Assembly: GCA_001414485.1 (NCBI GenBank)
Contig: LLEY01000266.1
Coordinates: 1 to 60,300 of the forward strand
From: Calycina herbarum
Lineage: Eukaryota > Ascomycota > Leotiomycetes > Helotiales > Pezizellaceae
Direction of reading: 5' to 3'
DNA: 60,300 bases
In this document: piece by piece, positions 1-11,385 of the stretch
How the letters are laid out: each line of letters starts with the position of its first letter
Numbering within the stretch: the first letter of the stretch is position 1
Notes under the pieces: generated by a model
What the model saw: the letters and a program-made list of their open reading frames with translations, nothing else
Databases searched by the model: none
Told to the model about the DNA's origin: nothing
Translations under genes and position numbers: made by a program

Positions 1-149
1 TAAAAGAAGAAGAAAAAAGACAAGATTACAGGGGTATTTTTAAGCGAATCGCTAAGTAAAATCATATAGCGTCTGAAACTTAGAATTCTAAATATATATA
101 TAGTAATGAAATCAAAGTTTTAATTTTAAAACTTTTGATTAATAGTTCG

Positions 150-2030
150 TAGAGATATTAAAATGTCAAAATCGCGATTTTAGGTGTGTTTTCAGTTGGC
201 CGGTTCGCTTGTTTGGCCGGTTCGCTATACATACACGTTATTTTATATTAATAAATAAAGAAAGTGCTACACCGTCGCCTAGAGAGTTGCCTCTTATTTT
301 ACCTCCTCCCCTTAGAACGCCTATCACGTCGAGCCTGTTCCTCTGCCTCCTTTTAAGCTAATACGTCCTACACATCCTCTATAGTAAGTACACCTCCTTG
401 ACAGACCCGAGTCTTTTTAGCCCTGCGACGCTTACTAAGGGCTTTATTTGCTGCTCGAAAGGTACGGACCTCTGCCGACAAAAGGGTTACTTTATATACT
501 AACCGCTCTATACCCTTTGCTAACGCAGCAACTGTTTAAAAAATAGGCGTTAGCGAGCTTCCTTAATAACGTATAATACGATTCTTAACCAAAGTTGTTT
601 ACAAAAGAGCATCGGTTAGGTTATAAGGGGTCTATAAGACCCAAGGGTCGGCGTCCGCAGAAGGAGGGCTCGTAGGTGTAGGAGTTCGTAATCAGACATC
701 AAGCTTTAATATTATAGCTTAGAGATTAAAAGGCACTAAGCCAGCTCCGCGGAATCCAGCCTAGGCGTTTTAGGCTATTATTGATTCTAAATACACTGCT
801 TTAAAGGCAAGAAAGAACTCGACCTTAGTAATATAGTTAATATAAGCTTTAACAAAAGTCTTAATTTAGCAACTATATGCCTGTTTTAATATACTAAAAC
901 ACCTAACGTCGAGTAGCTAGGTAAGATAAGAAGAGTAAGGAGGTAGGTAAAGAGTTATAATATTATAAGCCTTATAATACTCTTGGAATTTAGCTGATTC
1001 GTAACTCTTATACCTATCTAATACCAGTATTCGATATAGACCCCTTACACGAGCAGTAGTGTGCTTATCGAAGTGCTAAAGCTATTCTAGACCTGTCTTA
1101 TTATTTGTCCATCTATTGTTTATAGGTTTAATAACCTAGTTATATAGGAGACCGCCCTTAGTATACTAATTCATAAGATGATTCTTCCCTTGAACTACTA
1201 AAAATAAAGGCACGTCCTAACCCTCGCCATTTACATAAGTAATTACTATAGCCTATTCTCGATTGCCTAGCTAAACTGCCTTACCTCTGCTACGTCGATC
1301 GGCGCGTATAATAACTATAGCTAGGCTTATAATACCTATTATAAAGCCTGTCTTATCGAAGTTATAGAAGTCGTAATCTAAAACACTATATTTTGCCCTT
1401 ATATTCTCTATAAGTTAAAACCACGTACTAATAAGCTCTAGATCTTCGCATAAGGCTATTTAAAAGTCGTAAACACGATTAAAATGCGTCTTTAATTCTG
1501 GTCGACGTTATACGAATCGAGATGCCTAGAGCTTACTAACGCGTCTTCCCTTCTACGATTTAAGGATATAATTCGCTATATCTTCTATACTAGCTAGCTA
1601 GGGCGCAAATCCTCTTATATCTAGATCAAGTATATATTGAATAATCACCTCCTCCTCTAGGTTATTTAATTTAAGGTTTGGTAGTAGACGTTCGTAAAGA
1701 GTAGTATAACTGTTTATTCGAAGTCGGAGCGTAGATTCGGGAACATTATAGATTTTCGCAGCGGACCGACGACTTAGCTTTTTAGCTATACGGATAGCCT
1801 CGATAGCTAAGATGATTCGTGCTTCTTACGTTTGAATTTCTATTTAGGGCGGTTAAGAAAACGCGTGTTAAAGTTAGAGTATAGTTGGTAGGGGAAAAGT
1901 GCGCAGGGTACTGATGAACCACGTTAGTACTCGAATAGACTCGAAAAATTAATTATAGAAAATTCAGTTTATAGGCGTAGTATCTCTATGTCTTTCTAAA
2001 CTAAGCAAAATGCCGTTTTTTGGTGAGGTT
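150..2030 (-). mobile_element. RIP-degraded Fot1/pogo-type DDE transposon
   Basis: On the minus strand one frame retains typical pogo/Fot1 transposase blocks although it is riddled with stops. At about 1160-1315 it reads GKAV*LGNRE*AIVITYV, then NGEG*DVPLFLVVQGKNHL. At about 315-400 it reads GVLTIEDV*DVLA*KEAEEQ, followed by a basic ARRDRRSKGRR tail. Every stop falls where the family has Trp or Gln, so the changes are TGG to TAG and CAG to TAG, the signature of RIP. The region is AT-rich. The left end carries a duplicated GGCCGGTTCGC motif (about 198-227), possibly part of a terminal repeat. I could not find a clean matching right repeat, so both ends are approximate. The element cannot encode a functional transposase. 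Confidence 0.85.
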
Positions 2031-2105
2031 GTACAAATCGCTTAATAGCTGTTGACTAGTACTGTATTTCACTTCAACAAAACAAAACAAGGTTACATGC
2101 TCTTC

Positions 2106-2474
2106 GCTCCTTTACAAAGGCTTCCGGAAATCCTCCTAATAAAAGCAATGTAGCACCAATACATCAAAAACATCGCGCAAGTCGTAAAAGCAGCCGGCTC
2201 AAGCATCGACCTCGTCGTCAAAGTAAATATCTATCTCACCGACATGTCAAATTTCGATAGAATGAATGAGGATTATAAGTCTTATTGGGAGGAGATTAAA
2301 CCTTCCAGAACGTGAGTATCTTTCATCTTCTCTTATTTTTGGTGACAATGGGAGAATAAGTGGTAAGGAATACTGAAATAGAATAGATGTGTGGTCGTAA
2401 AGGAACTACCCCGGGGGTCACCGATTGAGATGGAGTGTACTGCTATTGTCGCTAATATTTCAGCGAAGCTGTAA
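2106..2474 (+). pseudogene. RidA/YjgF-family fragment, 5' end missing and in-frame stop
   Basis: Two exons encode the C-terminal two thirds of a RidA (reactive enamine/imine deaminase) protein. Exon 1 runs to 2311 and includes HQYIKNIAQVVKAAGSSIDL and VVKVNIYLTDMSNFDRMNED. A GTGAGT donor at 2312 and an acceptor ending at 2386 join it to TCVVVKELPRGSPIEMECTA, with the stop at 2472-2474. The junction keeps frame (AC|A, Thr). Upstream, the frame meets TAG at 2151-2153 where Gln would fit, a CAG to TAG change. The usual N-terminal half is not recognisable before the transposon begins at about 2030. In RidA proteins the N-terminal half supplies part of the trimer active site, so this copy is probably dead. 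A spliced form starting at 2154 cannot be excluded, because TAG could be an acceptor. Confidence 0.75.
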
Positions 2475-2805
2475 GAATTTCGAAGGGTTTCGTATGGGAT
2501 AGGTTGCGAGTTGTAATAGAAATTCGGTGTTGGGAAGGAGCATCCCAGCAATTTGAAACACCTGGGTTATAAAAATTGAAATTATCACGAGTGAACCTGC
2601 GAAAGGCTTGACCAAACACTGAACTATTTATATACAGTATTGTAAGACGAAAGACGAGAAGAAAAGTGTTTTTCGAGTCAGTATACAAAAACAACGAAAA
2701 ATGGGTATATGGCAAGCCAAACCCCTAGAAAATAAAAACCCTCCAATATCCATACCTTTACAAGCCAATGGGCGCCATTTAGCTGTATCTATTTATCCCC
2801 AAAAC

Positions 2806-3673
2806 TTAGACAGCTGGGAGGAAAAGACCCCATTCTCCGACGATGTTATTGGTTTTAAGAACGCTCTCCCCCTCGTCAGCTTCGAATTCTTGTTCTCCAA
2901 TCGCAGAGCTGATCACGAATGCATTGGTTTCGGTGCAGAGTTTGCCTGTTTGGACAGCTGAGAGGTTTTGTGCCTTGACAGCGGCATCTAAAGGGCTTTC
3001 ATTAGTGGATGTTGGAAGGATAAATGGAGGTGCGATGGGGACTTACTAGTAAGATCAAAAACATAATCGATTTGTTGGAGGGTAATGTTGGAAGAACCTT
3101 CTGCCAAAGCAACGACATATGAGGAGGAATCGACAAGCTTGAAGCCGAGTGGTGCAGCGCCAGGGGTCTTGTTCTCGGTTACAGTCAGGGTTCGGCCATC
3201 GATGTTTTGGTATTCGATTTCCATTGCTCCAACTCCCTGGCTAGTGTTAGTATGAGGCGATACTGGGTATCGAAAGGTTGGAACTTACAGCTGAGCCTTT
3301 GAACGAAACTGCTTGAAGTTCATTGGCTCCCTTGAGGGCAAATGCTGTACCAAGAACTCCGGTGCTTCTAGTCTTCTCTTCCTCTGGTTCTTCCTCTTTG
3401 GTGGCACCACCTGTAGCAGCAGCAGCGGCAGCTATGTTTGTTGTCAGTTCCCTGTGACGCATTTTGAAGAACGAACTGTTTACCTGCTGTTACAGTTACT
3501 GTTACCGTCGCACCAGTTTTCTTGTCTTTTCGGACCTCAATAGGGTGTACTCCATAATCTTGTCGACGTTCAGGAGAAGCAACACCGATGCTTCCAGCTC
3601 TCAATAAAGATGGTGCACCCACAACAAGGGTGACTTGTGCCGCAGCGAGGAGGAGGATTGTTGCGCCGAACAT
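2806..3673 (-). CDS. secreted protein of unknown function (234 aa)
   Basis: Four exons on the minus strand, 3673-3484, 3431-3289, 3236-3047 and 2987-2806, join in frame (705 nt). The first about 19 residues are a signal peptide ending near VVGA-P. Next comes a segment with a dibasic PERRQDYG site around residue 36, which could be a Kex2-type pro-region cleavage. An Ala/Thr-rich and Glu/Lys-rich linker (residues about 55-85) leads to a 150-residue hydrophilic domain containing GTAFALKGANELQAVSFKGS and QQIDYVFDLTNAAVKAQNLS. Only one cysteine is seen in the mature part, so disulfide folding is unlikely. I do not recognise the family. It resembles fungal hydrophobic-core secreted antigens only in general composition. 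The acceptor of intron 2 was set by phase (CCAG at 3240-3237). Confidence 0.7.
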
Positions 3674-6600
3674 GGTTCTAAGTGGAGATGGTTGAAGGTA
3701 TAAATATGGGTTGTTGATAATAGGATATATGGAGAATAGAGCGGTCCGGCCGAGAAAGAAGGTAGAAGTTTAAAAAAGAGGGTAGTTGAAATGAATGAAG
3801 CTTATTGCTGTTGGTAGCAAAACTCTGACATCAGGTGGTATGAGTCCTATTTGAAGGGATATTCAGCTCCCAATGGGTACTCTCATTTCATTTGAATGAA
3901 ACCGTGCAACCGAGATATATCTCTTGGACTCGTTTGAAAGGGTGATATCAAGGGGGTGGTTTTCCTAAACTGGACAACCACATTGGCGGAACTGACATTT
4001 GTGGGGTGATGGGATGAAGATGGGGACCTGGGGCCAGCGCCTGCAACTCTTCAACCCTGTATTACTTTCGATCACCAAGACTTTCATCTCATTCTCCAAA
4101 GCCTCGCGGTCCACGATTTCAAACGAAGGAGAAGTGGATGTGGTGACGAAACTAAACATTTACCGAGGAATAAGGGAGTATTTCTGTGGAGTAAAGCGGG
4201 GAAAGTGAGAATTGATTGACAGAACGAACCACCTCCAATAAGCAAACATTAAGCTTTGCCTTTGTAGTTCGAAAATATGTAAAATCGTGTAAATTCTTCA
4301 AATTGACCCCATTGTGAACAACCCATAAAAGCCAACCAGAAGAAGGAACAGCAAATCAAATTTAATGGAATCGTTTGATCTTGGAGCCAATAGTGGTCAA
4401 CACTGAAAGATGCCGATATCCGGCAGCAAGTCCCTTTCACGAGAATCACACTCCATGATCCCATTGATGCTTTACTGTTGCCAAGCTTCAATTGGAAAAG
4501 AATTATCCCGCCAAGACTTCACTTCAAGCTTCGAATAATGCCAGGTCTCTTGCCAAGGGAACGTTGCTTTATTGTATGAAAATTCTCTCTTCTCAAAAAA
4601 CAGGTGGAATGGAAGCGGTGGTGACTACAAAACAGATGATTGTTTTGGAGCGCAATTAGATCTTGGCAAGCCAGTGTCCACATCCTCCTGTTGTGTGTTT
4701 CGCCGAGGCTCTTACGCGTTCGTTGAACACGCCATATTTTAGATAGACCACCCGTATTTGAGACTGGGTGTGTCCGCCTGGTCGTAAAATTCAAACCCGG
4801 AAATATGTAAGTCTTCCTCAGTCATCGTTTACATTGGAAAATATGTGAAAGGGGAGGAAGCGAAACGTCAAGACTTGACGAAAACCATCTAAGAAGTAAA
4901 GAGGCAGGAACCATCCATCCGTACATGAAAGTCTAAGTCGTCCGAGGAAGGAGGCATGCGTCCAGAAGCCGCATCTTTAAGTGGGATTCAGCTTATCGTG
5001 CAGTGACGTCTGGTACCTAAGATGCCAAGTTCATGAAACGACGACCACCAAAGACGAGGTTCGAAACAATCCTGGGGAAGGCACGCGACCAACTTCCTTT
5101 CTGGTTCTTTGGAGCTCCAGGGCTTAGCGTGACGGGGTTTCGGATAAATTTAGAAGGCAGGTCTGGCGAGTTGGGAGCCCGATCGCACCCGCCATTCAGG
5201 GATTTTCTTTTTAACCCTCCTCCCCGCTTCAGGGCTTTGAAGCTTGAACAAATCGGAAATGCCTTTGAGATTTTTTGGAGATATTTCCGAGCTCGATAAT
5301 CCGTACTGAACCATGCTTACTTGAAAGTATTGAGCAGCATTATTGCTAGCAATGCGTTCGTTGTGGTTGGTGGAACTTTAGTACCAACACTGACGGACTT
5401 TCCTCGCCATAAGCTTGATTTACAGAACGATTTTTATTACATTTCCGTACGTTTGCCAGATTACAACATTGGTCAAAGTAAAGTTTACTAATGCGCCCTC
5501 GGCGCCTTAACCAGCATCTATCTCTTTCTTTTTCTGTTTGCGGAAGATCTACTTGTGCAGGGCGTTACCCGGGTTGTCTTGAACGGGTACGGGGGAAAAA
5601 AGAATGCCACAGGCCCGTGCCTACCACACCAGGTCGCTCTCTTGAGCTTTGTTTGAGAGCAATAAATCGTAAAAATATGAAATAAATTTCAGTAGGCTCC
5701 CCAGAGGCTGATTGTTTTTTGTGCCTGATTTTATAACTTTGAAAGTGGTAGTTGTGGTCTTATTGTAAGGCGTTATAGCAGTGTTAGATGTGCTAGAAGC
5801 GGTCGGTTTTTCAGTACCCTGGGAGAACGGCTCCGTGATAAAACAATCAAGCGGAAGCTTTTGCCGGTAGAATCGAAACACGAAAGAACCAGAACCTCAG
5901 CATCTATGGAATGATTTTAACATAATGACATTCCAACCCCAAAAACTCAAAATTGGTGGTGTTGCCGAGTCACTGAGAAATGGAAGTTTGAACCGACTGA
6001 AAACAGGGGTAGCGATGGTGGGACATCATTGCAGATGCCGTGCATGCGCGCGCTTCATCTGTCCAAAAGAAGGAACTTGTCGTGCTTGTCATCGCATTGG
6101 CGCATTCACTGCCAGTATCCACAGGGGTTTCGAAGACCGGACGAGCATCCTTTGCCGAATCATATCCATAAGACGGACTCTTTTTGACTTCATCCTAACC
6201 TTTTCGAAGTGTCTACAGTTTCAAGCTCATCCTTGACGTCTCGGCAGCCTACCGTCGTATCTCGGTTATCTACATGCGTGGTGGTTCTTGCCAAAACACC
6301 AAGCTGTTGCGATTTAGAGAAGAGACTCAGCAAGAAAAAGTGACAGGCAAGGTACCCAGTTCATTGTAACCTGTCCTCCACACTTTCCAAGAGTTTAGAA
6401 GACTGCCATTGGTGAAAAATGACTCCCTCAGCGGTAGGCTCACCTTGCCCTTCCTTCTCTGGTCGTTTGGTGGTTGTGACAAAAATTCTCTGATGTACGA
6501 AGTGTGGTTGATGTCCCCTGAAGTGCCTTGGCAGCGGAGTTGGTAGATGATACTGTAGATCCACATCCCCATGTCCTTCAATTGCCCGTAGGGTTCTTTA

Positions 6601-6796
6601 TCTTTCGCGGTTTTCTTCCTCATCTTTCCAGTTGATCTAAGATCGATCGTTCAATTCGCATCTTCAATTTTCTTTTCCGTTCATTAGCTGTCTGCTGGTT
6701 CAGACGACATTATTAATCTAAACTTCTTTTCTTCTTCACGCGTTTCTTCCCGCATGAAAGTCTTGGGGGTTTCAAACCAAACCTTTGTATTCCAGG
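3674..6796. other. gene-free interval
   Basis: This stretch of about 3.1 kb contains only short overlapping ORFs without signal peptides, recognisable motifs or consistent splice structure. It probably includes the promoter of the secreted-protein gene (left) and the promoter and 5' leader of the membrane-protein gene (right, with CT-rich sequence and a possible leader intron acceptor at 6790-6795). No tRNA, tandem repeat or transposon was recognised. Confidence 0.5.
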
Positions 6797-8295
6797 ATGG
6801 CTCAAATAACTTCTGGGCTGCAATTGACAGCTGCAAGTTCATCAATGCCGGAACCAACTCTTCGAACTCGCCACCGTCGTTTCTTTGAAAGCAGGCAGAG
6901 AAGGGAAGCCAGGAGGGTTATAGAAAGAGGCGATGACAAAGTCGAAGGCAAGGTTGAGGACAAGGAGTCCAGTGAAAGTAGTGCTGATGAGAGCTCAACG
7001 AAAACGAAAATCCAGACTGTTGCTTCCTCGCCTCCTATACAAGCACCAGCGACAATAGCATCGACAACTTCTTCATCTGTACGTTTCTTGTAATTTGTGC
7101 TTCTTCGCTATGCGTTTTCTGACTATATGATAGACCAGCTTGCCTCCTCCTTCATCAACTTCACCGGCGCAGACCTTTGCAGCCTCAACATTAGCATCTG
7201 TAAGTACCCTGAACACTGTAATAACATCGTCAGTGGCAGCAATAACAGTTCGTTTATCCCTCGATGCTTTCTCCTACTACAAGAAATTAATTTCGCTCCA
7301 GAAGAGCTCTACTGTTGCCACTCCACCAGGACCTACAGCCCTACCCGCCGTCCAAGAATCCTCATCGTTAATCACTTCAATCAAATCAGTAAGTAACCAC
7401 AGGATCTTGCCGTAAAGATTTCTAACTTATTTCCCTAGACTAGCACCCAGTCAACAGCAACTGCACCAGTATCATCAAGTTCTCAATCAATAATATCACC
7501 GCCAGTAACAGTACCTCAGTCATCGACAACTTCCCAAACAACAGCTACCTCGCCGTCCACAGTACTTCTCGTACCAACCCCAGGAGCTACCATCGGAACA
7601 ATAAATGGCTCAACGCCCCCCCTAATTCTCGAAAAGACGTCTTCCTCAACGATTTCTGGTGGGGCTGTCGCAGGGATAGTTTTGGGTATCGCTGGTATAT
7701 TACAATTTCATTGTCTATGAGCTTTGACTCCATGGCTAACACACTACAGCTTTGATAATTGGCGCTGTACTTGCATTCTGTCTTGTCAAAAGACGTCGTA
7801 GACCCAACCCTCGTGATTCCCTACCGCCCACGAGTGTCATTGACGCGAATCCACCTTCCGTAATCGCAAGAGCGAAGCGACGAGCCGAAAGCATCCTCTG
7901 GGGAAGTGATGCAACTGTGGGGGCACGTACTTTCCTTATATCGAAAACTTTTCTCCAAATAATACTAATATTTTATTTAGACTCGAACAGAAGCTAGTTT
8001 CCCTCCCGCAACTATCCCAGCATCCATGCAACCGGGAGGAAGACACAACAAAAATGGTGCTAACATGCTCCCTCCACCACCAGCTTATCCAGATCCCATC
8101 CGGAATCCCGATAGGAACACGGCAACTACTGATCTTGAATACTTTTCGAGACCGATTAGTAGTCGTTGGCCTGGTGCAACTATGCAGTCGATTTCTGGCA
8201 TGGTGCCGCCTTTTAAGAATGTTAAATCCTGGGTTGACAAGGGAAATGGTGGGGGAGAATTGGAACCAAAGGGTCCGTATACTAAGATGATTTGA
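6797..8295 (+). CDS. Ser/Thr-rich single-pass membrane protein (about 390 aa)
   Basis: Six exons (6797-7078, 7134-7199, 7302-7388, 7439-7694, 7750-7916, 7981-8295) join in frame to about 390 residues. The N-terminal 95 residues are charged and low-complexity (RRFFESRQRREARR, then Glu/Ser-rich). About 120 residues rich in Ser, Thr, Pro and Ala follow, likely O-glycosylated. One transmembrane helix (about residues 217-240, GGAVAGIVLGIAALIIGAVL) is followed at once by KRRRR, which fixes the cytoplasmic side. The tail of about 150 residues is Pro-rich. The layout resembles fungal Mid2/WSC-like wall sensors or SKG6-type proteins, but no cysteine-rich sensor domain or signal peptide is visible, so an upstream exon may be missing. 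The donor at 7917 (GTGGGG) is weak and least certain. Confidence 0.65.
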
Positions 8296-9036
8296 GATTT
8301 TGTCTAGAGCGGGGATGTATGTAATAACGATGTTCAATATATTACTTTTTAGTGTGGTTAAATTAAGACGCCCGATCATCACTCTCTGGCATCTTTATAT
8401 CATTGCTCTAATATTCTTAGACAATTACTCGAGAATATTTAGAAGAATTCAAATCCTAAACCTTCTGGAACAATACTTGGTCAAGTGGGTGAAGGAAAGT
8501 AACGACCGACCTCTTACCTCGTGGATTATTCTAACTCAATAAACGCTGGTTTCTCTTTCCCAATAATGTTATAAATAATCATGAAAAAATGTGAGAGAAT
8601 GCGGGTGCTGGCAATTTAGGAGTCAAGGGGTGGAATGTGTCTTCGTAGTTCAACTTTTGTAGACAGAGTAAGGGGTTTTGAGGGGATTATTGCATAGTTG
8701 CGCTCTGAACAGTTCGTCTGCGGTGGCCAATCATATCGGTCTCGCTTAGGGATATTCCACTGTCTCAAAGCAGATAGGACTTCACCTTTGGGATAACCTT
8801 GAAAAAGATCTATTTCGAGTCAGTGAGAGACCTAAGCTTTTATATTGCTCATCTTCCATTGCAACTAATTTGGCTTGCTGGAAACCAATCAAAGAGCTAA
8901 GGCGCAAGCTTCGCCTTCAACAGAAGCCCCTTGGGAATTTCAAGCCTCTTCCTTGAGCCACCCCTCATCTTCGATTCTCCGCTCTCTCACCTCAAAAATA
9001 TCCACATCAATCAATGGTCAACCGTATTTCTGCAAG
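8296..9036. other. intergenic region
   Basis: No gene recognised. The segment holds the 3' region of the membrane-protein gene and the promoter and leader of the coiled-coil gene. A stretch at 8457-8483 (AAACCTTCTGGAACAATACT) closely matches one at 11911-11937 inside the downstream paralog; it may be a fragment of a dispersed repeat. Confidence 0.4.
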
Positions 9037-10584
9037 ATGACACAAACGGCGGGTGTTACTCATGGTCAAACGACCGTTACGAATAAGCAGACGGAGCTCG
9101 ATGAGGTGAGGAAGAAGATCGAGGAAATCGAGTACAAGATTACCAAATTGAGTATCAACGAAGCCAAAAAATTTGCACAAAACGACCTCAACATGAAATC
9201 AAAGAAGGTAGGTCAGATACTGGAACGTTGTGGCGCGTCCGCTGACTGTAGATCTTTGTATTTAGCCACGAAAAAAGCCCCATGGTTTCTTGTTCACGTC
9301 AAAAACTTTGTCCAAAGAAGATTTGGAGGCTATAGAGACTAGGGTTCAAAGAGAAAAGCTTGGTCTTCTTGATGAATTGAAGGTCCGTAGTGCAAACCTC
9401 ATTTCCGCTCCTCACCACGAACTATTGAGCGAGTTGAACTGACGTTAAAAAAGGTACTTCATGCAAAGAAGGAAGGCATTCTCGCCACATTCTTTGATAC
9501 CGAACCCCGAGTCGACATTCCCACACCAGAAGAGCAAGTCGACCCCATTCAGATTCGTTCCATCCCAGATTTTGCTGTTTCTTCTCGGTCTTCATTTTGG
9601 TCTGGTCTGCTTCCAGGCAACCTCAAACGCATTCTATCAAAGAGAGAAGATCGAGCTCGTAAGGAACTTCGTCTCAAAGAAGAAAACGTCTACCTCAAAT
9701 CCAATGTTTCTACCCTGCAGCAGCTTACCTCAATTCTTATGGACCTTCTTTCAAACGACACCCAAGCGAATTTCAGGGCTACTGAGTTTTCCGAGCAACT
9801 CGAGGACAATTATGGAAAAGAGCAGGAACTTCATGTACAGTTTTTGGCGCTCGCTGCTCGCCTCGCATTTTTCTCCGCGAACGAACTCAAGGTCGAGAAG
9901 GACAAGCACGAAATTACGCGATCCAGGCTGGATATTGCGACGAAGAACCTCAGTAATCTCAATATCAAAATCCAATTGATGGGGCCTTTATTTGAGGTGG
10001 GCAAGAAGATACGGTTAGGACATCTGGAAGCCATTAAACGTATTCGTTATAATGGTAATTTTGTTGAGCTCAGAGGAATCCCGGATCAAGGCGTTATTGA
10101 TGAAAGAAACTTGACGGCGCATGGGGGCAATCCAATGGCGGACTTTTCCTTGATTTCGTTCTGCTCGCTGAAATCGAGTGAAAAGAGCCTGATTAAAGAT
10201 ATGTATGGGATCCAGGGTGCCCTTCTCCAAGAAGCGTTGCTAAGCTCAATTCCATGCAAAAATTGGACAGAAATGCTTGCTATGCGCGGCACGATGTTTT
10301 CTTGTTATGCAGAAACTCGATTTACATGCGACAAATTCAAGGAGATGAAATTCAAGCAGTTGGAAAAACAGGTCTCAGAAATTCAGACAAAGTCTCGGAA
10401 GGAATGCAGCACAGAGGATTCACCCGCCAGCGATCTCGATGAACCTCCACAGGGTGCTATTTTAGTGGCTACGATGAAGAAATTTGAGGAGGATCTCGAC
10501 GTCCCCAAATTGCTTGAGGAAATGCGAAAAATCGCCGATGAGTTTCACCGGAAAGAAGGAAAAAGGCGCTGCAATTCATACTAA
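9037..10584 (+). CDS. coiled-coil protein with C-terminal RNxxAH (HEPN-like?) domain, 472 aa
   Basis: Three exons (9037-9207, 9266-9382, 9454-10584) join in frame to 472 residues. The N-terminus has heptad-like helices (NKQTELDEVRKKIEEIEYKI, about residues 18-40). A second coiled coil (about 165-260) contains KREDRARKELRLKEENVYLK and KVEKDKHEITRSRLDIATKN. A compact C-terminal domain (about 270-400) includes VGKKIRLGHLEAIKRIRYNG and ERNLTAHGGNPMADFSL. The block R314-N-L-T-A-H319 fits the R-x4-H motif of HEPN-type ribonucleases; that match is inference, because similar AHGGN motifs occur in fungal proteins of unknown function. The last 30 residues are charged. No signal peptide or membrane helix is present. 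Intron 2 uses a weak donor (GTCCGT at 9383). A decayed paralog lies directly downstream in the same orientation. Confidence 0.7.
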
Positions 10585-11027
10585 TATCAAGTGGGAAGTT
10601 ACAGTGCTTGGGAGGTTGTAGTGTTTTCAGGGAGAGGATAAAGCATCATTAAGAATATCAGCCGGAAATAGCGCTCAAGTCAAGAATCAAACATTTCTAT
10701 ACTCTGTAAACTTCTCTTCGCTTGTGGTTGTGATTGCTTTGCTTCGCTCAACTTCGGTTTTGAAGTGTTCCTCCTTCGCTATGTTTATTCAATGCCTAAT
10801 TTGCAGTAACAAGGCGTTTTCAAATAGAATAAGGGCTCAAGGTCCCTCTTTTACTCCATGTTATATCTTTACATACAGTTCAGCTATATGGAGGCCTCTG
10901 TCATGAAAAAGTTTCCCCTTGCTTAGTACAAGCTGGAGTGAGAAAAAGAGTGATATTCTCATGGAAAACTAAATCGTCTCCCATCCGCCATGGAGTCTTT
11001 CCTCAAGCCTTTGGGGGCCCGCGATGG
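10585..11027. other. intergenic region
   Basis: Spacer between the coiled-coil gene and the MITE that precedes its paralog. Only short spurious ORFs are present; no promoter elements can be assigned. Confidence 0.4.
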
Positions 11028-11267
11028 ACAATAAAAGCGGCAGTAAATACCTCTCGTTGTACTAACTTTGTAACATCATTCAAAGTATTAGTATAACCAT
11101 TGGGACAACTGTTTGGGAAGATCTCGGGTAATATTCTAAACTGTTCCAAATTTCTACGGTGATTACTTGATTTGCTCTAGAAAGTTCGAACAACGAGAGC
11201 CATGTAGGCAGACACATCGCAGGCACGATTCGAAGTATCTACGGCAGCTTTTATTATCCCTCGCGTG
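11028..11267. mobile_element. MITE copy 1 (TIR family TGGACAATAAAAGCGGCAGT)
   Basis: An imperfect inverted repeat bounds about 240 bp with no ORF. The left end reads CGCGATGGACAATAAAAGCG from 11030 and continues GCAGTAAATACC. The reverse complement of the right end (11234-11266) reads CGCGAGGGATAATAAAAGCT and continues GCCGTAGATAC. The interior contains TCTAAACTGTTCCAA and TCTAGAAAGTTCGAACAA, which recur in the copies at about 30.7, 51.6 and 55.8 kb. Size, TIRs and lack of coding capacity fit a non-autonomous DNA transposon. No target-site duplication is certain. It lies just upstream of the decayed paralog. Confidence 0.75.
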
Positions 11268-11385
11268 GGGAGGTCGATGCGTCAATCGCGCTAGCGAGCC
11301 ATCTCGTCACCGAAGCCTTTGAACTTCAATTTCGACTTCTAACCTGGATGTTCAACATCAAGCGTCGCATTCTGGAACCGACACG

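Noticed and set aside
6327..6623. 98-codon minus-strand ORF
   Set aside because: Two frames overlap and neither has a known domain. It precedes the membrane-protein gene promoter.
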